36,954 nt of DNA, taken from the NCBI RefSeq assembly GCF_001942465.1, contig NZ_MKJY01000576.1, positions 1 through 36,954 of the forward strand. Direction: 5' to 3'. The notes beneath the pieces were generated by a model. The model had not been told where the DNA came from. It made no database searches and saw nothing but the letters and a program-made list of their open reading frames with translations. This DNA comes from Actinomadura sp. CNU-125. Its GTDB lineage: Bacteria; Actinomycetota; Actinomycetes; Streptosporangiales; Streptosporangiaceae. Of the stretch, positions 1 through 7,001 are shown piece by piece. Position 1 is the first letter of the stretch. Each line of letters begins with the position of its first letter. A program made the translations under genes and the position numbers.

Positions 1-297
1 GGCCTCGACACGCCCGCGGCCGTGGCCGTCCTGAGCGCGATGCCGCCGGACGAGTCGGCGCGGATCCTCGCCCGCGCCGAGCCGCGCGCCGCCGCGGGGA
101 TCATCGCGGCGCTGCCCGCCGCCGCGGCGTCCCGGGTGGTCGGCGCGATGCCGGTGCGGCCGCTGTGCGCGGCGCTCGGTTACGTGCCGCCCGCGGTCGT
201 CGCCGACCTCCTGCGGGGCTCCGGGGGGAGCCGCACCGAGACGATCCTGCGGAACCTCGCGCGTCCGGTGCGCGACCAGGTCCGGCGCCGGCTGTGA
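1..297 (+). CDS. MgtE N-domain-like protein, C-terminal part (gene starts before window)
   Basis: The frame is open from the first base, so this is the 98-residue tail of a gene beginning upstream. It is made of short Ala/Leu-rich helical repeats of the type 'AAVAVLSAMPPDESARIL' and 'AAGIIAALPAAAASRVV'. These resemble the superhelical N domain of MgtE magnesium transporters and related cytosolic proteins. The tail is basic (ends RDQVRRRL) and has no membrane segment, so this is not the transporter pore. It converges with the ChaB-like gene with only four bases between the stops. The family call rests on the repeat pattern alone; a stand-alone MgtE_N protein is the most likely identity. Confidence 0.5.
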   Translation, partial: GLDTPAAVAVLSAMPPDESARILARAEPRAAAGIIAALPAAAASRVVGAMPVRPLCAALGYVPPAVVADLLRGSGGSRTETILRNLARPVRDQVRRRL

Positions 298-301
298 CCC
301 G

Positions 302-723
302 TCAGGCTCGGGCCTTGCGCGTCCGGCTCCGGTTGGCCTTCTCGATGGCCTCGACCAGCTCGTTCTTGCTCATGTTCGAGCGGCCGGAGATGTCGAGCGC
401 TTGGCGACGTCGTAGAGGTGCGTCTTCGACGCGTTCGCGTCCACGCCGCCGGCGGTCTCGCGGGAGGTGTTCCGGCCGCCTTCCGCCTGCCGGTCGGACG
501 GCCCCTTGCCGCCGGACTTCGGCTCCCAGCGGTCGCCGACCTTCTCGTGCGTGTGCTTCAGCGCCGCGTAGGCGACCTGGTGGGCCCGGCGGCCTTCGCC
601 GTACTCGTCGACGGCGGAGTCGTGCGCCTTCGCGAAGGTGCGCTGCGCCTTGGCGTCCGAGCGCTTGATCGTGTCGGGCAGCTCCTCCTTCTTCACACGG
701 CCTCGGCCGGTTGTCATGGGCAT
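302..723 (-). CDS. ChaB family protein with Rho_N-like C-terminus, one-base frameshift
   Basis: From ATG at 723 the protein has the ChaB pattern: 'EELPDTIKRSDAKAQRTF', then A-H-D-S-A-V-D-E-Y-G-E-G and 'AYAALKHTHEKVGDRWEP'. The frame then runs to 'THLYDVAKR' and shifts near base 397. The other frame continues as 'LDISGRSNMSKNELVEAI', a Rho N-terminal-like SAP-type helix pair that usually ends actinobacterial ChaB proteins. Adding one base restores a protein of about 140 residues. AGGAG lies 7 bases before ATG 723, which supports that start over the second ATG at 717. The role in actinomycetes is poorly defined (named after a cation-transport regulator). It is divergent from the hemerythrin-like gene, a pairing that suggests stress response. 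The shift is probably a sequence error, because both halves are well conserved. Confidence 0.8.
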
Positions 724-759
724 CGTCCTGCTCCTCTCTGATCGCCTTCACTGGGGGCG

Positions 760-765
760 ATACCC
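760..765 (-). promoter_or_regulatory. Candidate stress-sigma (SigB-like) -10 element for the ChaB gene
   Basis: On the minus strand GGGTAT lies 37 bases upstream of the ChaB start, followed by a purine-rich SD (GAGAGGAGCAGG). GGGTAT is the -10 form used by SigB-type factors in actinobacteria. No clear GTTT -35 is present at the expected distance, so this is a weak call. Confidence 0.25.
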
Positions 766-869
766 GACGAAGCGGGTTAATCACTCTTGACGTACGTCCC
801 GTGGGGGCGGACGTTTGCGGCGCGCCCACGGGGCAGGGGCCGGGTGTCCGCCATCGAGAGGAGGGATCC

Positions 870-1430
870 ATGGCCAACGTCTTCGAGGTACTCGGCCGCG
901 ACCACGATCACGTGCAGGAGGTTTTCGACGAGCTGGAAGCCGGGGCCGGACGGACGGAACCGGACGCGCTCGAACGGCGCCGCAAGACGGTCGAGCGGCT
1001 GATCATCGACGAGTCCAAGCACGAAGCCGTCGAGGAGGAGTTCTTCTGGCCGGTGGTGCGGGAGCTGGCGCTCGGCGGCGACCGGCTCGCCGACCACGCC
1101 GTCGAGCAGGAGAAGTCCGCGAAGTTCGTCCTCAACGACCTCATGGGCATGGACCCGCGCGACGAACGCTTCGAGGAGCTGCTGCGCACGTTCATCGTGG
1201 ACGCGCGCGAGCACATCTTCTTCGAGGAGAACATGGTGTGGCCCGAGCTGCACGATCTTCTCAGCAAGGAGCGCGCCGACGAGCTGGGCCGCAAGATCGC
1301 CGAGGGCGAGAAGCGGGCACCGACCCGTCCGCATCCGCGCACGCCGCCCAAACCGGGCGTCCTGAAGGCGGCCGGGCCCGTGATGGCCGCCGCCGACCGG
1401 CTGCGCGACCGGGTCGCCCACCGCGGCTGA
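870..1430 (+). CDS. Hemerythrin-like (HHE) domain protein
   Basis: A 186-residue soluble protein. ATG 870 is preceded by a strong SD (GAGAGGAGGG, 856-865), which rules out the longer upstream frame. The HHE four-helix pattern is visible: H-D-H near residue 11, 'ESKHEAVEEEFFWP' near 50-63, 'LADHAVEQEKSAK' near 74-86, and 'AREHIFFEENMVWPEL' near 113-128. The His/Glu spacing suits a di-iron site. The C-terminal 40 residues are basic and proline-rich, as in many actinobacterial members. Such proteins are thought to bind O2 or NO or to buffer iron/redox stress. It faces the ChaB gene across a 146-base divergent promoter region and converges with the transporter at 1,437 with six bases between them. 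Confidence 0.88.
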   Translation: MANVFEVLGRDHDHVQEVFDELEAGAGRTEPDALERRRKTVERLIIDESKHEAVEEEFFWPVVRELALGGDRLADHAVEQEKSAKFVLNDLMGMDPRDERFEELLRTFIVDAREHIFFEENMVWPELHDLLSKERADELGRKIAEGEKRAPTRPHPRTPPKPGVLKAAGPVMAAADRLRDRVAHRG

Positions 1431-1436
1431 CGTCCG

Positions 1437-2714
1437 TCAGAGGTAGCGGAGCCACAGGTACGGGGTCGCCAGGGCGATCATCGCGACCGTGGCGACGATG
1501 CCGTACTTGGTGAAGTGCCAGAAGCTGATCGGCGCGCCGTTGCGGGCGGCGATCCCGAGCACGACCACGTTCGCGCTGGCACCGATCGCGGTGGCGTTGC
1601 CGCCGAGGTCGGCGCCGAGCGCGAGCGCCCACCACAGCACCTGCCCCTCGTCGCCCGGATACCCCTGGACGAGGTCGGCGACGATCGGGCTCATCGTGGC
1701 GACGTACGGGATGTTGTCGACGATCGCCGAGATGACCGCCGAACCCCACAGCAGCACCATCGAGGCGAGCCCGAGCCGTCCCTCGGTCTGCTCGGCGGCG
1801 AAACTCGACACCTCGCCGATGACGCCCGTCTCGACGAGCCCGCCGACCATCACGAACAGGCCCGCGAAGAACACCAGCGTCGGCCACTCCACCTCGCGCA
1901 GCGCGTCCTCGGTCGTCACCTTGGTGGCGGCGACGAGCAGGCCCGCGCCGAGCAGCGCCACCACGGACGGCTCGTAGTGCAGCACCGGGTGCAGGACGAA
2001 CGCGACGACCACGACCCCGAGGACGGCGAGGCCCTGCCACAGCAGCCGCCGGTCGGTGATCGCCTCCCGCTCGTTCAGCGACATGACCTCCTTCGCCCGC
2101 TCCGGGTCGTACTGGAACGCGGAGCGGAACAGCACCCGGCACAGCAGGCAGAACACGGCGATCAGCACCAGCACCAGCGGCGCCAGATGGACCAGGAAGT
2201 CGTTGAACGACAGCCCGGCGCGGCTGGCGATGATGATGTTGGGCGGGTCGCCGACCAGCGTGGCGGTGCCGCCGATGTTGGACGCCATGACCTCGGCGAT
2301 CAGATACGGGACGACCTTCAGCCCGAGCCGCTCGCACACCAGGAACGTCACGGGCGCGATCAGCAGCACGGTGGTCACGTTGTCCAGCAGCGCGGACGCG
2401 AACGCGGTGATGAGCACGAGCATCACCATCAGCCGGTACGGCTTCCCGCGCGCCCGTTTCGCCGCCCAGATCGCGACGAACTCGAACACGCCCGTCTGCC
2501 GCAGCACCGAGACGATCACCATCATGCCGAGCAGCAGGAAGATGACGTTCCAGTCGATTCCGGTCTCTTCGGAGAAGAACGCCGATTCGGCGTCGGCGAT
2601 GTGCAGCAGCAGCATCAGCCCGGCGCCGCCGAGCGCGACGGCGGTGCGGTGGATCTTCTCCGAGGCGATCAGGACGTACGCGACGACGAAGATCGCGATT
2701 GCTGCGGCGGCCAA
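1437..2714 (-). CDS. ArsB/NhaD-type ion transporter
   Basis: A 425-residue integral membrane protein with about 11-12 hydrophobic segments. Family motifs include 'LLLGMMVIVSVLRQTGVFE' near 60-78, 'SALLDNVTTVLLIAPVT' near 106-122, 'MASNIGGTATLVGDPPN' near 142-158 and, in the second half, 'ISAIVDNIPYVATMSPI'. The paired D-N-x-T/P motifs and the G-x-A-T-x-x-G-D-P-x-N motif define the ArsB/NhaD/P-protein group of the ion transporter superfamily. The substrate (Na+/H+, arsenite or another anion) cannot be told from sequence. The start is TTG 2714, the first usable start after an in-frame TAG. Further minus-strand transporters at 2,785 and 4,623 suggest an ion-homeostasis cluster. Confidence 0.85.
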   Translation of the reverse strand: MAAAAIAIFVVAYVLIASEKIHRTAVALGGAGLMLLLHIADAESAFFSEETGIDWNVIFLLLGMMVIVSVLRQTGVFEFVAIWAAKRARGKPYRLMVMLVLITAFASALLDNVTTVLLIAPVTFLVCERLGLKVVPYLIAEVMASNIGGTATLVGDPPNIIIASRAGLSFNDFLVHLAPLVLVLIAVFCLLCRVLFRSAFQYDPERAKEVMSLNEREAITDRRLLWQGLAVLGVVVVAFVLHPVLHYEPSVVALLGAGLLVAATKVTTEDALREVEWPTLVFFAGLFVMVGGLVETGVIGEVSSFAAEQTEGRLGLASMVLLWGSAVISAIVDNIPYVATMSPIVADLVQGYPGDEGQVLWWALALGADLGGNATAIGASANVVVLGIAARNGAPISFWHFTKYGIVATVAMIALATPYLWLRYL

Positions 2715-2784
2715 GGCGGCTCCGATCGGGTGCGGGTGCGGATGGTTCTACGAGGTCAGCCGGGGCTGCCTGGGCACGGGCCGA

Positions 2785-4029
2785 TCATCCGGGGCGTTCC
2801 CCGCGCGGGCCGGGCGACTCCTCGGCGTCCCCGCCCCGGTCGTCCTTGCGGAACCAGGCCGGTACTTCCCGTTCGTCGTCGAAGCCGCGCGCCACGACGA
2901 TGTCGGTGGACGAGTGCGCGACGATCGACAGCACGATCGTCACCGCGACCAGGTGGAAGATCTCGTCGGCATCGGCGATCTGCGATTCGAGCACGATCAG
3001 CCCGTACACGACCGACGCGAAGCCCTTCGGGCCGAACCACATCACCGCGCCCTGCTCGCGCGCGGTCAGCCGGGAGCCGAGGAACGACACCCAGATCGCG
3101 GCGGGCCGCGCGACGACGAGGGCCAGCACGGCGAACACCCAGCCCGTCCAGCCGACGTCCCCGAAGAACGTCGGCGACAGCAGCGCGCCGAACACCAGCA
3201 GCGCCGCGAGCTTCAGCAGTTCGGCGACCAGTTCGCCGAACTCCTCGAACGCCTCCCGGAACTCCTCGCCGACGGTCGCGACCGTGACGCCCGCCGCGAA
3301 CGCGGCCAGGAACAGGTTCCCGTGCGTGGCCTGGCCGAGGGCGAGGACGAGCAGCCCGATCGCGACCGCGTTCAGCGGCGCGTACTTGGGGGACACCGCG
3401 AACCAGCGCGTGCTCTCCAGCTTCAGCGCCGCCCACGGCACCGCGACGCCGATGACGATCCCGACGAGCAGTTCGGACGCGAGCGCGCCGAGGTGCAGGT
3501 CGTCCGCGCCCTCGGCCACCGCCAGGAAGATCAGCACGAACGGCAGGACGAGCCCGTCGTTCACGCCCGACTCGACGTTCAGCAGGTGCCGCAGCCGGGG
3601 CGGCACCTTGTCGTTGCCGACGAGCGCCGCCGCGAACACCGGGTCGGTCGGGGTCAGCACCGCCGCGATCAGCAGCGACTCGATCCAGCCGAGGCCCACC
3701 ACGTAGTGCGCGAGGACGGCCGTGATCAGCAGCGTCAGCGGCAGGCCCCAGCCGAGCGCCCGGCCGGGCAGCCGCCACGCGCTGCGCAGGTCCCGCCAGC
3801 CCGCGTGCATCCCGTCGGTGAACAGCACCGCGAACAGCGCCAGCTCGGCGAGGTTCTCCACGATCCCGTCGTCCGGTCGCAGCGGGATCACATCGAGGAC
3901 GCCGTCGCCGAGCAGGAACCCGCCGAGCAGGAACAGCACCGCCGTCGACAGGACGGTGCGGTTCGCCAGGCTCGACAGCAGCACCGCCGCCAGGAGCAGG
4001 ACGGCGAAGGACAGCAGCAGATTCGTCAT
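2785..4029 (-). CDS. Cation:proton antiporter (CPA1/NhaP-like)
   Basis: The protein has 414 residues from ATG 4029. It carries about 12 hydrophobic helices and the CPA1 landmarks: 'NLAELALFAVLFTDGMHAG' near 54-72, 'AAVLTPTDPVFAAALV' near 116-131 and 'NVESGVNDGLVLPFVLIF' near 144-161. The T-D-P and E-S-G-x-N-D motifs form the ion site and crossover of Na+(K+)/H+ exchangers. 'MWFGPKGFASVVYGLIV' occurs late. The hydrophilic tail of about 35 residues is charged (DDEREVPAWFRKDDRGG). It lies 70 bases downstream of the start of the ArsB/NhaD gene on the same strand. Probable role is Na+ or K+ extrusion coupled to proton entry at the cell membrane. Confidence 0.9.
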   Translation of the reverse strand: MTNLLLSFAVLLLAAVLLSSLANRTVLSTAVLFLLGGFLLGDGVLDVIPLRPDDGIVENLAELALFAVLFTDGMHAGWRDLRSAWRLPGRALGWGLPLTLLITAVLAHYVVGLGWIESLLIAAVLTPTDPVFAAALVGNDKVPPRLRHLLNVESGVNDGLVLPFVLIFLAVAEGADDLHLGALASELLVGIVIGVAVPWAALKLESTRWFAVSPKYAPLNAVAIGLLVLALGQATHGNLFLAAFAAGVTVATVGEEFREAFEEFGELVAELLKLAALLVFGALLSPTFFGDVGWTGWVFAVLALVVARPAAIWVSFLGSRLTAREQGAVMWFGPKGFASVVYGLIVLESQIADADEIFHLVAVTIVLSIVAHSSTDIVVARGFDDEREVPAWFRKDDRGGDAEESPGPRGERPG

Positions 4030-4166
4030 GACCGGGACTTTCAGGTATAGCGGATACCACGCCGACCAGACTTCCCGGCACACCGGAGCAGACCTTAACG
4101 GCATCCGTGCGCCTTTTCCATGGGCGGGGTCCCCCGACGGGCGCGGACGCGCGGTACGTTCGAGAC

Positions 4167-4619
4167 GTGCGCGCACGCGATCTCGCCGTCGAGTACCCGA
4201 CCGTCACGCCGGACGACAGCGCCCTGGACGCCGCCCGGCTGCTCGCCCGGCACGGGCTCCCCGCGCTGCTCGTCGCCGACGCGCGGGGCCGTCCCGTGGC
4301 CGTCCTGCCGGGCTCGCGGCTGCTGCGCCTGCTGATCCCGCGGTACGTCCGGGACGACCCCAACCTCGCCCGCGTCTACGACGAGGGCCACGCCGACCGG
4401 CTGTGCGCGCGGCTCGCCGAGCGGACCGTCGCCGACCTGCTCCGCGACGACCGGCTCCCGCTGCCGGTCGTCGACGCCGACGCGACCGTCATGGAGATCG
4501 CCAGCGTCATGGACCAGGCCCGCAGCCCGATGGTCGCGGTGTGCGAGCGCCGCGGCGAGGCGATGCTCGGCGCCGTCGCCGTCTCGCGGCTGCTCACCCG
4601 GCTGCTGCCGGACGACTGA
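4167..4619 (+). CDS. CBS-pair domain protein
   Basis: A 150-residue soluble protein. GTG 4167 (VRARDLAVEYPTV) is preferred because the CBS pattern begins immediately. Two CBS motifs are seen: 'VRARDLAVEYPTVTPDDSAL...AARLLARHGLPALLVAD' and later 'VADLLRDDRLPLPVVDADAT...IASVMDQARSPMVAVCE'. CBS pairs bind adenosyl ligands and commonly gate or sense for transporters. It lies between antiporter genes but on the opposite strand, divergent from the CPA1 antiporter and convergent with the SLC13 permease (three bases between stops). A regulatory link to these transporters is an inference from position. Confidence 0.78.
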   Translation: MRARDLAVEYPTVTPDDSALDAARLLARHGLPALLVADARGRPVAVLPGSRLLRLLIPRYVRDDPNLARVYDEGHADRLCARLAERTVADLLRDDRLPLPVVDADATVMEIASVMDQARSPMVAVCERRGEAMLGAVAVSRLLTRLLPDD

Positions 4620-4622
4620 CCG

Positions 4623-6128
4623 TCACACCCCGACGCCCAGCGGGACCAGCAGCAACAGCAGCGGCAGGACGGCCGCCGCGGCGAGCGAGATGCCGAGCAG
4701 CCACCGGAACACCCGCGGGTTCTCCTCCTCGCTCGTGTTCGCGAGGACGAGCCCGCCGCCGAGGTGCATCGGGCTGATCCCGACCGCGCCGATCACCCCG
4801 CAGATCGCGATGAGCAGCGCGGTGAACCCGGCGGACGACTGGTGCGGCAGCGCCGTCGCGGTGAGCGGGACGATCACGCCGAGCACCGCGACCGTCGACG
4901 ACTCCACGGTCGCGAACAGCGCCGCCAGGTACGCGATCGCCAGCACGGTCAGCAGCGCGGCGTCGATCCCGCCGAGGTGCCCGGCGAGCGCGTCGAGCGT
5001 CCCGACCCGCTCCAGCACCCCCACGTACACCAGCACTCCGGCGGTCAGGACGACGACGCCCCACGGCAGGTCCCCGATGACCCGCCGGGTGTCGGGCTTG
5101 AACACCAGGTGCAGGACGAGCCCCACGAGGAGCGACGCGAACAGCGGGTTCGTCCCGAGCGCGAGCACCATGACGAGGAAGGCGCCGATCCCCACCATCG
5201 ACCCGAGTTCGTAACCGCGCAATGGGGAGGACGCGCCCGGCCCTCGTTCCTCGGGCCGGGCGGGGGGACGCCCGGCTCCCGCAGATGCGGCGTCCGAAGC
5301 GCCGTCCCCGGGGGTGGTTCCGGCGTCTGCGGTCGCGGGGGCGCCTCCGGCGTCTGCCCGTCGCGCGGGCGCGTCCGGCTTCTGCGGTCGCGCGGCGCGT
5401 CCGGCTTCTGCGGTCGAGGCGGCGTCTTCGGCGCCTCCGGCTTCTGCCGATGCGAGGGCGGTCGCGGGGGCGGGGGTGGTTCCGGCGTCTGCGGTTGCGA
5501 GGGCCGGTGCGGGGGTGGGTTTGCCTCGGCGAATGACCTTCTTCAGCAGGAGGTACGTGAGGATCGCGGTGCAGGTCTTGATCGCGGCGAGGCCGAGGAA
5601 GAGGCCGGTGGGGGAGAAGTCCGCGCCCTGCTTCTCGGCGAGCTGCCGGACGATGGCGCCCCACGGCGACAGCGGCGAGAAGCCGCCCACGCCGGCGCCC
5701 GCGCAGGCGACGACCGCCATGATGACCGGGTCCATGCCGCGGTTGCGGGCCAGCCGCATGGCGATGGGCAGGACGATCGCGACGGTCGCGCTCGGCAGCG
5801 TGCCGATCGCGCTGAGCACCGCGCCGGTCAGGAACATCGACCACGGCAGCATCCAGTCGCGGCCGCCGGACGCGCGGATCACCAGGTGCACGAGCCGGTC
5901 GATGGCGCCGCTGCGCTGGGCGTGGCCGAACAGGTACATCACGCCGATGATCAGCACGACGATCTGGACGGGGAAGGCGGCGAGCGCCTGCTCGCCCGGC
6001 ACGCCGGTGATCTTGGCGAGCAGCAGCCCGGCGGGCAGTGCGACGAGCCCGACGTTGACGTCCCGCCAGATCGCCAGTGCGAACACCGCGAGCAGCAGGA
6101 CCAGGGACAGGATTTCGTCGGCGGTCAT
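4623..6128 (-). CDS. SLC13/MatC-like permease with long Ala-rich cytosolic linker
   Basis: A 501-residue membrane protein. The N-terminal half has 'ALAIWRDVNVGLVALPAGLLL', 'VLIIGVMYLFGHAQRSGAID' and 'AVLSAIGTLPSATVAIVLP', matching the MatC N-terminal type of the ion transporter superfamily (dicarboxylate or other anions). The C-terminal half repeats the fold ('LFATVESSTVAVLGVIVPL', 'GISPMHLGGGLVLANTS'). Between them, about residues 205-310, is a low-complexity linker rich in Ala, Pro, Gly and Asp with repeated T-A-D-A-G / A-E-A-G units, unusually long for the family. It starts at ATG 6128 and is separated from the TetR gene upstream by a hairpin. Substrate unknown; malonate or dicarboxylate is a reasonable guess from family. 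Confidence 0.82.
   Translation of the reverse strand: MTADEILSLVLLLAVFALAIWRDVNVGLVALPAGLLLAKITGVPGEQALAAFPVQIVVLIIGVMYLFGHAQRSGAIDRLVHLVIRASGGRDWMLPWSMFLTGAVLSAIGTLPSATVAIVLPIAMRLARNRGMDPVIMAVVACAGAGVGGFSPLSPWGAIVRQLAEKQGADFSPTGLFLGLAAIKTCTAILTYLLLKKVIRRGKPTPAPALATADAGTTPAPATALASAEAGGAEDAASTAEAGRAARPQKPDAPARRADAGGAPATADAGTTPGDGASDAASAGAGRPPARPEERGPGASSPLRGYELGSMVGIGAFLVMVLALGTNPLFASLLVGLVLHLVFKPDTRRVIGDLPWGVVVLTAGVLVYVGVLERVGTLDALAGHLGGIDAALLTVLAIAYLAALFATVESSTVAVLGVIVPLTATALPHQSSAGFTALLIAICGVIGAVGISPMHLGGGLVLANTSEEENPRVFRWLLGISLAAAAVLPLLLLLVPLGVGV
5309..5495. repeat. Degenerate short tandem repeats encoding the permease linker
   Basis: Two identical 25-base copies lie at 5309-5333 and 5471-5495, each containing GGTTCCGGCGTCTGCGG. 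Between them the core TCCGGC(G/T)TCTGC recurs near 5346, 5374, 5400 and 5436. The array lies wholly inside the linker of the SLC13 permease gene and keeps the reading frame, producing the A-D-A-G-like protein repeats. Confidence 0.7.
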
Positions 6129-6157
6129 GGGGTCATCACGTCTCCAGACACCCGTTC

Positions 6158-6174
6158 CTGAACAAAGAGTTCAG
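6158..6174. promoter_or_regulatory. Inverted repeat upstream of the SLC13 permease
   Basis: CTGAAC-aaaga-GTTCAG is a perfect 6-bp inverted repeat 30 bases upstream of the permease start. The half-site CTGAAC also occurs at 6957-6962 in the promoter region next to the TetR gene, so both could be sites for that regulator. This is suggestive only. Confidence 0.4.
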
Positions 6175-6242
6175 TTACGTTCAAAGTGTCGGGCAATCTA
6201 CGTCACATTTCCCGCGTCCTCAAGGGGTCGGCGCACGCGAAC

Positions 6243-6268
6243 GCCCCCGGCCGGTCGCGGCCGGGGGC
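6243..6268 (-). terminator. Hairpin terminator after the TetR gene
   Basis: A perfect 10-bp GC stem (GCCCCCGGCC / GGCCGGGGGC) with a 6-base loop lies 31-57 bases beyond the TetR stop, before the permease promoter. There is no T tract, as is common in high-GC actinomycetes. Confidence 0.7.
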
Positions 6269-6299
6269 GCGGAGGTCCGTGCCGGTACGGGTCGCCGGG

Positions 6300-6896
6300 T
6301 CAGGCGGGCAGGTCGAATCCGCTGGCCCAGTACCGGCCGTGGACGGCCAGATCGAGCAGCATCCGGGCGACCTCCTCGGCCGGCGGGCGGGGGTCGTCGA
6401 TCTCCAGCCACCACTGCAGGACGGCCGTCTGCTCGCCCACCCAGGCCCGGGCGAGCAGCCCGGGGTCGAGGCGCGGTTCGACGCCGTTGCGCTCGGACCG
6501 GCTGCGGAACTCGTCGGCGGTCACCCGGACGCACGACTCGACGAACATCCGCAGCGGCTTCCCGTCGCCCTCGCCCCGCAGGATGATCCGGTAGAGGTCG
6601 CGCTCCAGCTCCGCGTGCCGCAGCAGTTCGAGGACGGGCTTCCCGGTGAAGCCCACCGCGTTCTCCGCGATCAGCGGCCGCTGCCGCGCGCCCAGTTCGT
6701 CCAGCAGGTCCTTGGTGAGCCGGGTGAACAGGTCGTCCTTGTCGCGGCAGTGGCTGTAGAAGGTCGCGCGGGCGATGTCGGCGCGCTCGGTGACGTCCTC
6801 GACGGTGATCGACGCGTAGCCGCGCTCCAGCACGAGTCCCACCAGGGCGTCGCGCAGCGCCTTGCGCGTCCGCCGTGTCCGCCTGTCCTCAGCCAT
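6300..6896 (-). CDS. TetR/AcrR family transcriptional regulator
   Basis: A 198-residue protein from ATG 6896. The N-terminal helix-turn-helix is clear: 'RKALRDALVGLVLERGYASI', then 'TVEDVTERADIARATFYSHC' followed by R-D-K-D-D-L-F, typical of TetR. The C-terminal half (about 70-198) is a variable ligand-binding region. It is divergent from the acyl-CoA ligase/dehydrogenase operon, whose promoter region carries an 11-bp palindrome over a TTGACA box. It therefore probably represses that operon in response to an acyl-CoA or related lipid and may autoregulate. The ligand is unknown. Confidence 0.88.
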   Translation of the reverse strand: MAEDRRTRRTRKALRDALVGLVLERGYASITVEDVTERADIARATFYSHCRDKDDLFTRLTKDLLDELGARQRPLIAENAVGFTGKPVLELLRHAELERDLYRIILRGEGDGKPLRMFVESCVRVTADEFRSRSERNGVEPRLDPGLLARAWVGEQTAVLQWWLEIDDPRPPAEEVARMLLDLAVHGRYWASGFDLPA

Positions 6897-6936
6897 CGTC
6901 GTCCTTCGTCTCGCCGGGCGTCCAAGTGTAGAGAGG

Positions 6937-6967
6937 TCTTGACAAGATTTACGTTTCTGAACACTCT
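6937..6967 (+). promoter_or_regulatory. Promoter with overlapping palindrome before the acyl-CoA ligase
   Basis: TCTTG-A-CAAGA (6937-6947) is a perfect 11-bp palindrome that contains a consensus -35 TTGACA (6939-6944). A weak -10 candidate CACTCT lies 17 bases on (6962-6967). It sits between the divergent TetR and ligase genes, where a TetR operator would be expected. Confidence 0.45.
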
Positions 6968-7001
6968 GTCTGCTATTGGTCGAACGGTATGGAGTGTGCG
7001 G

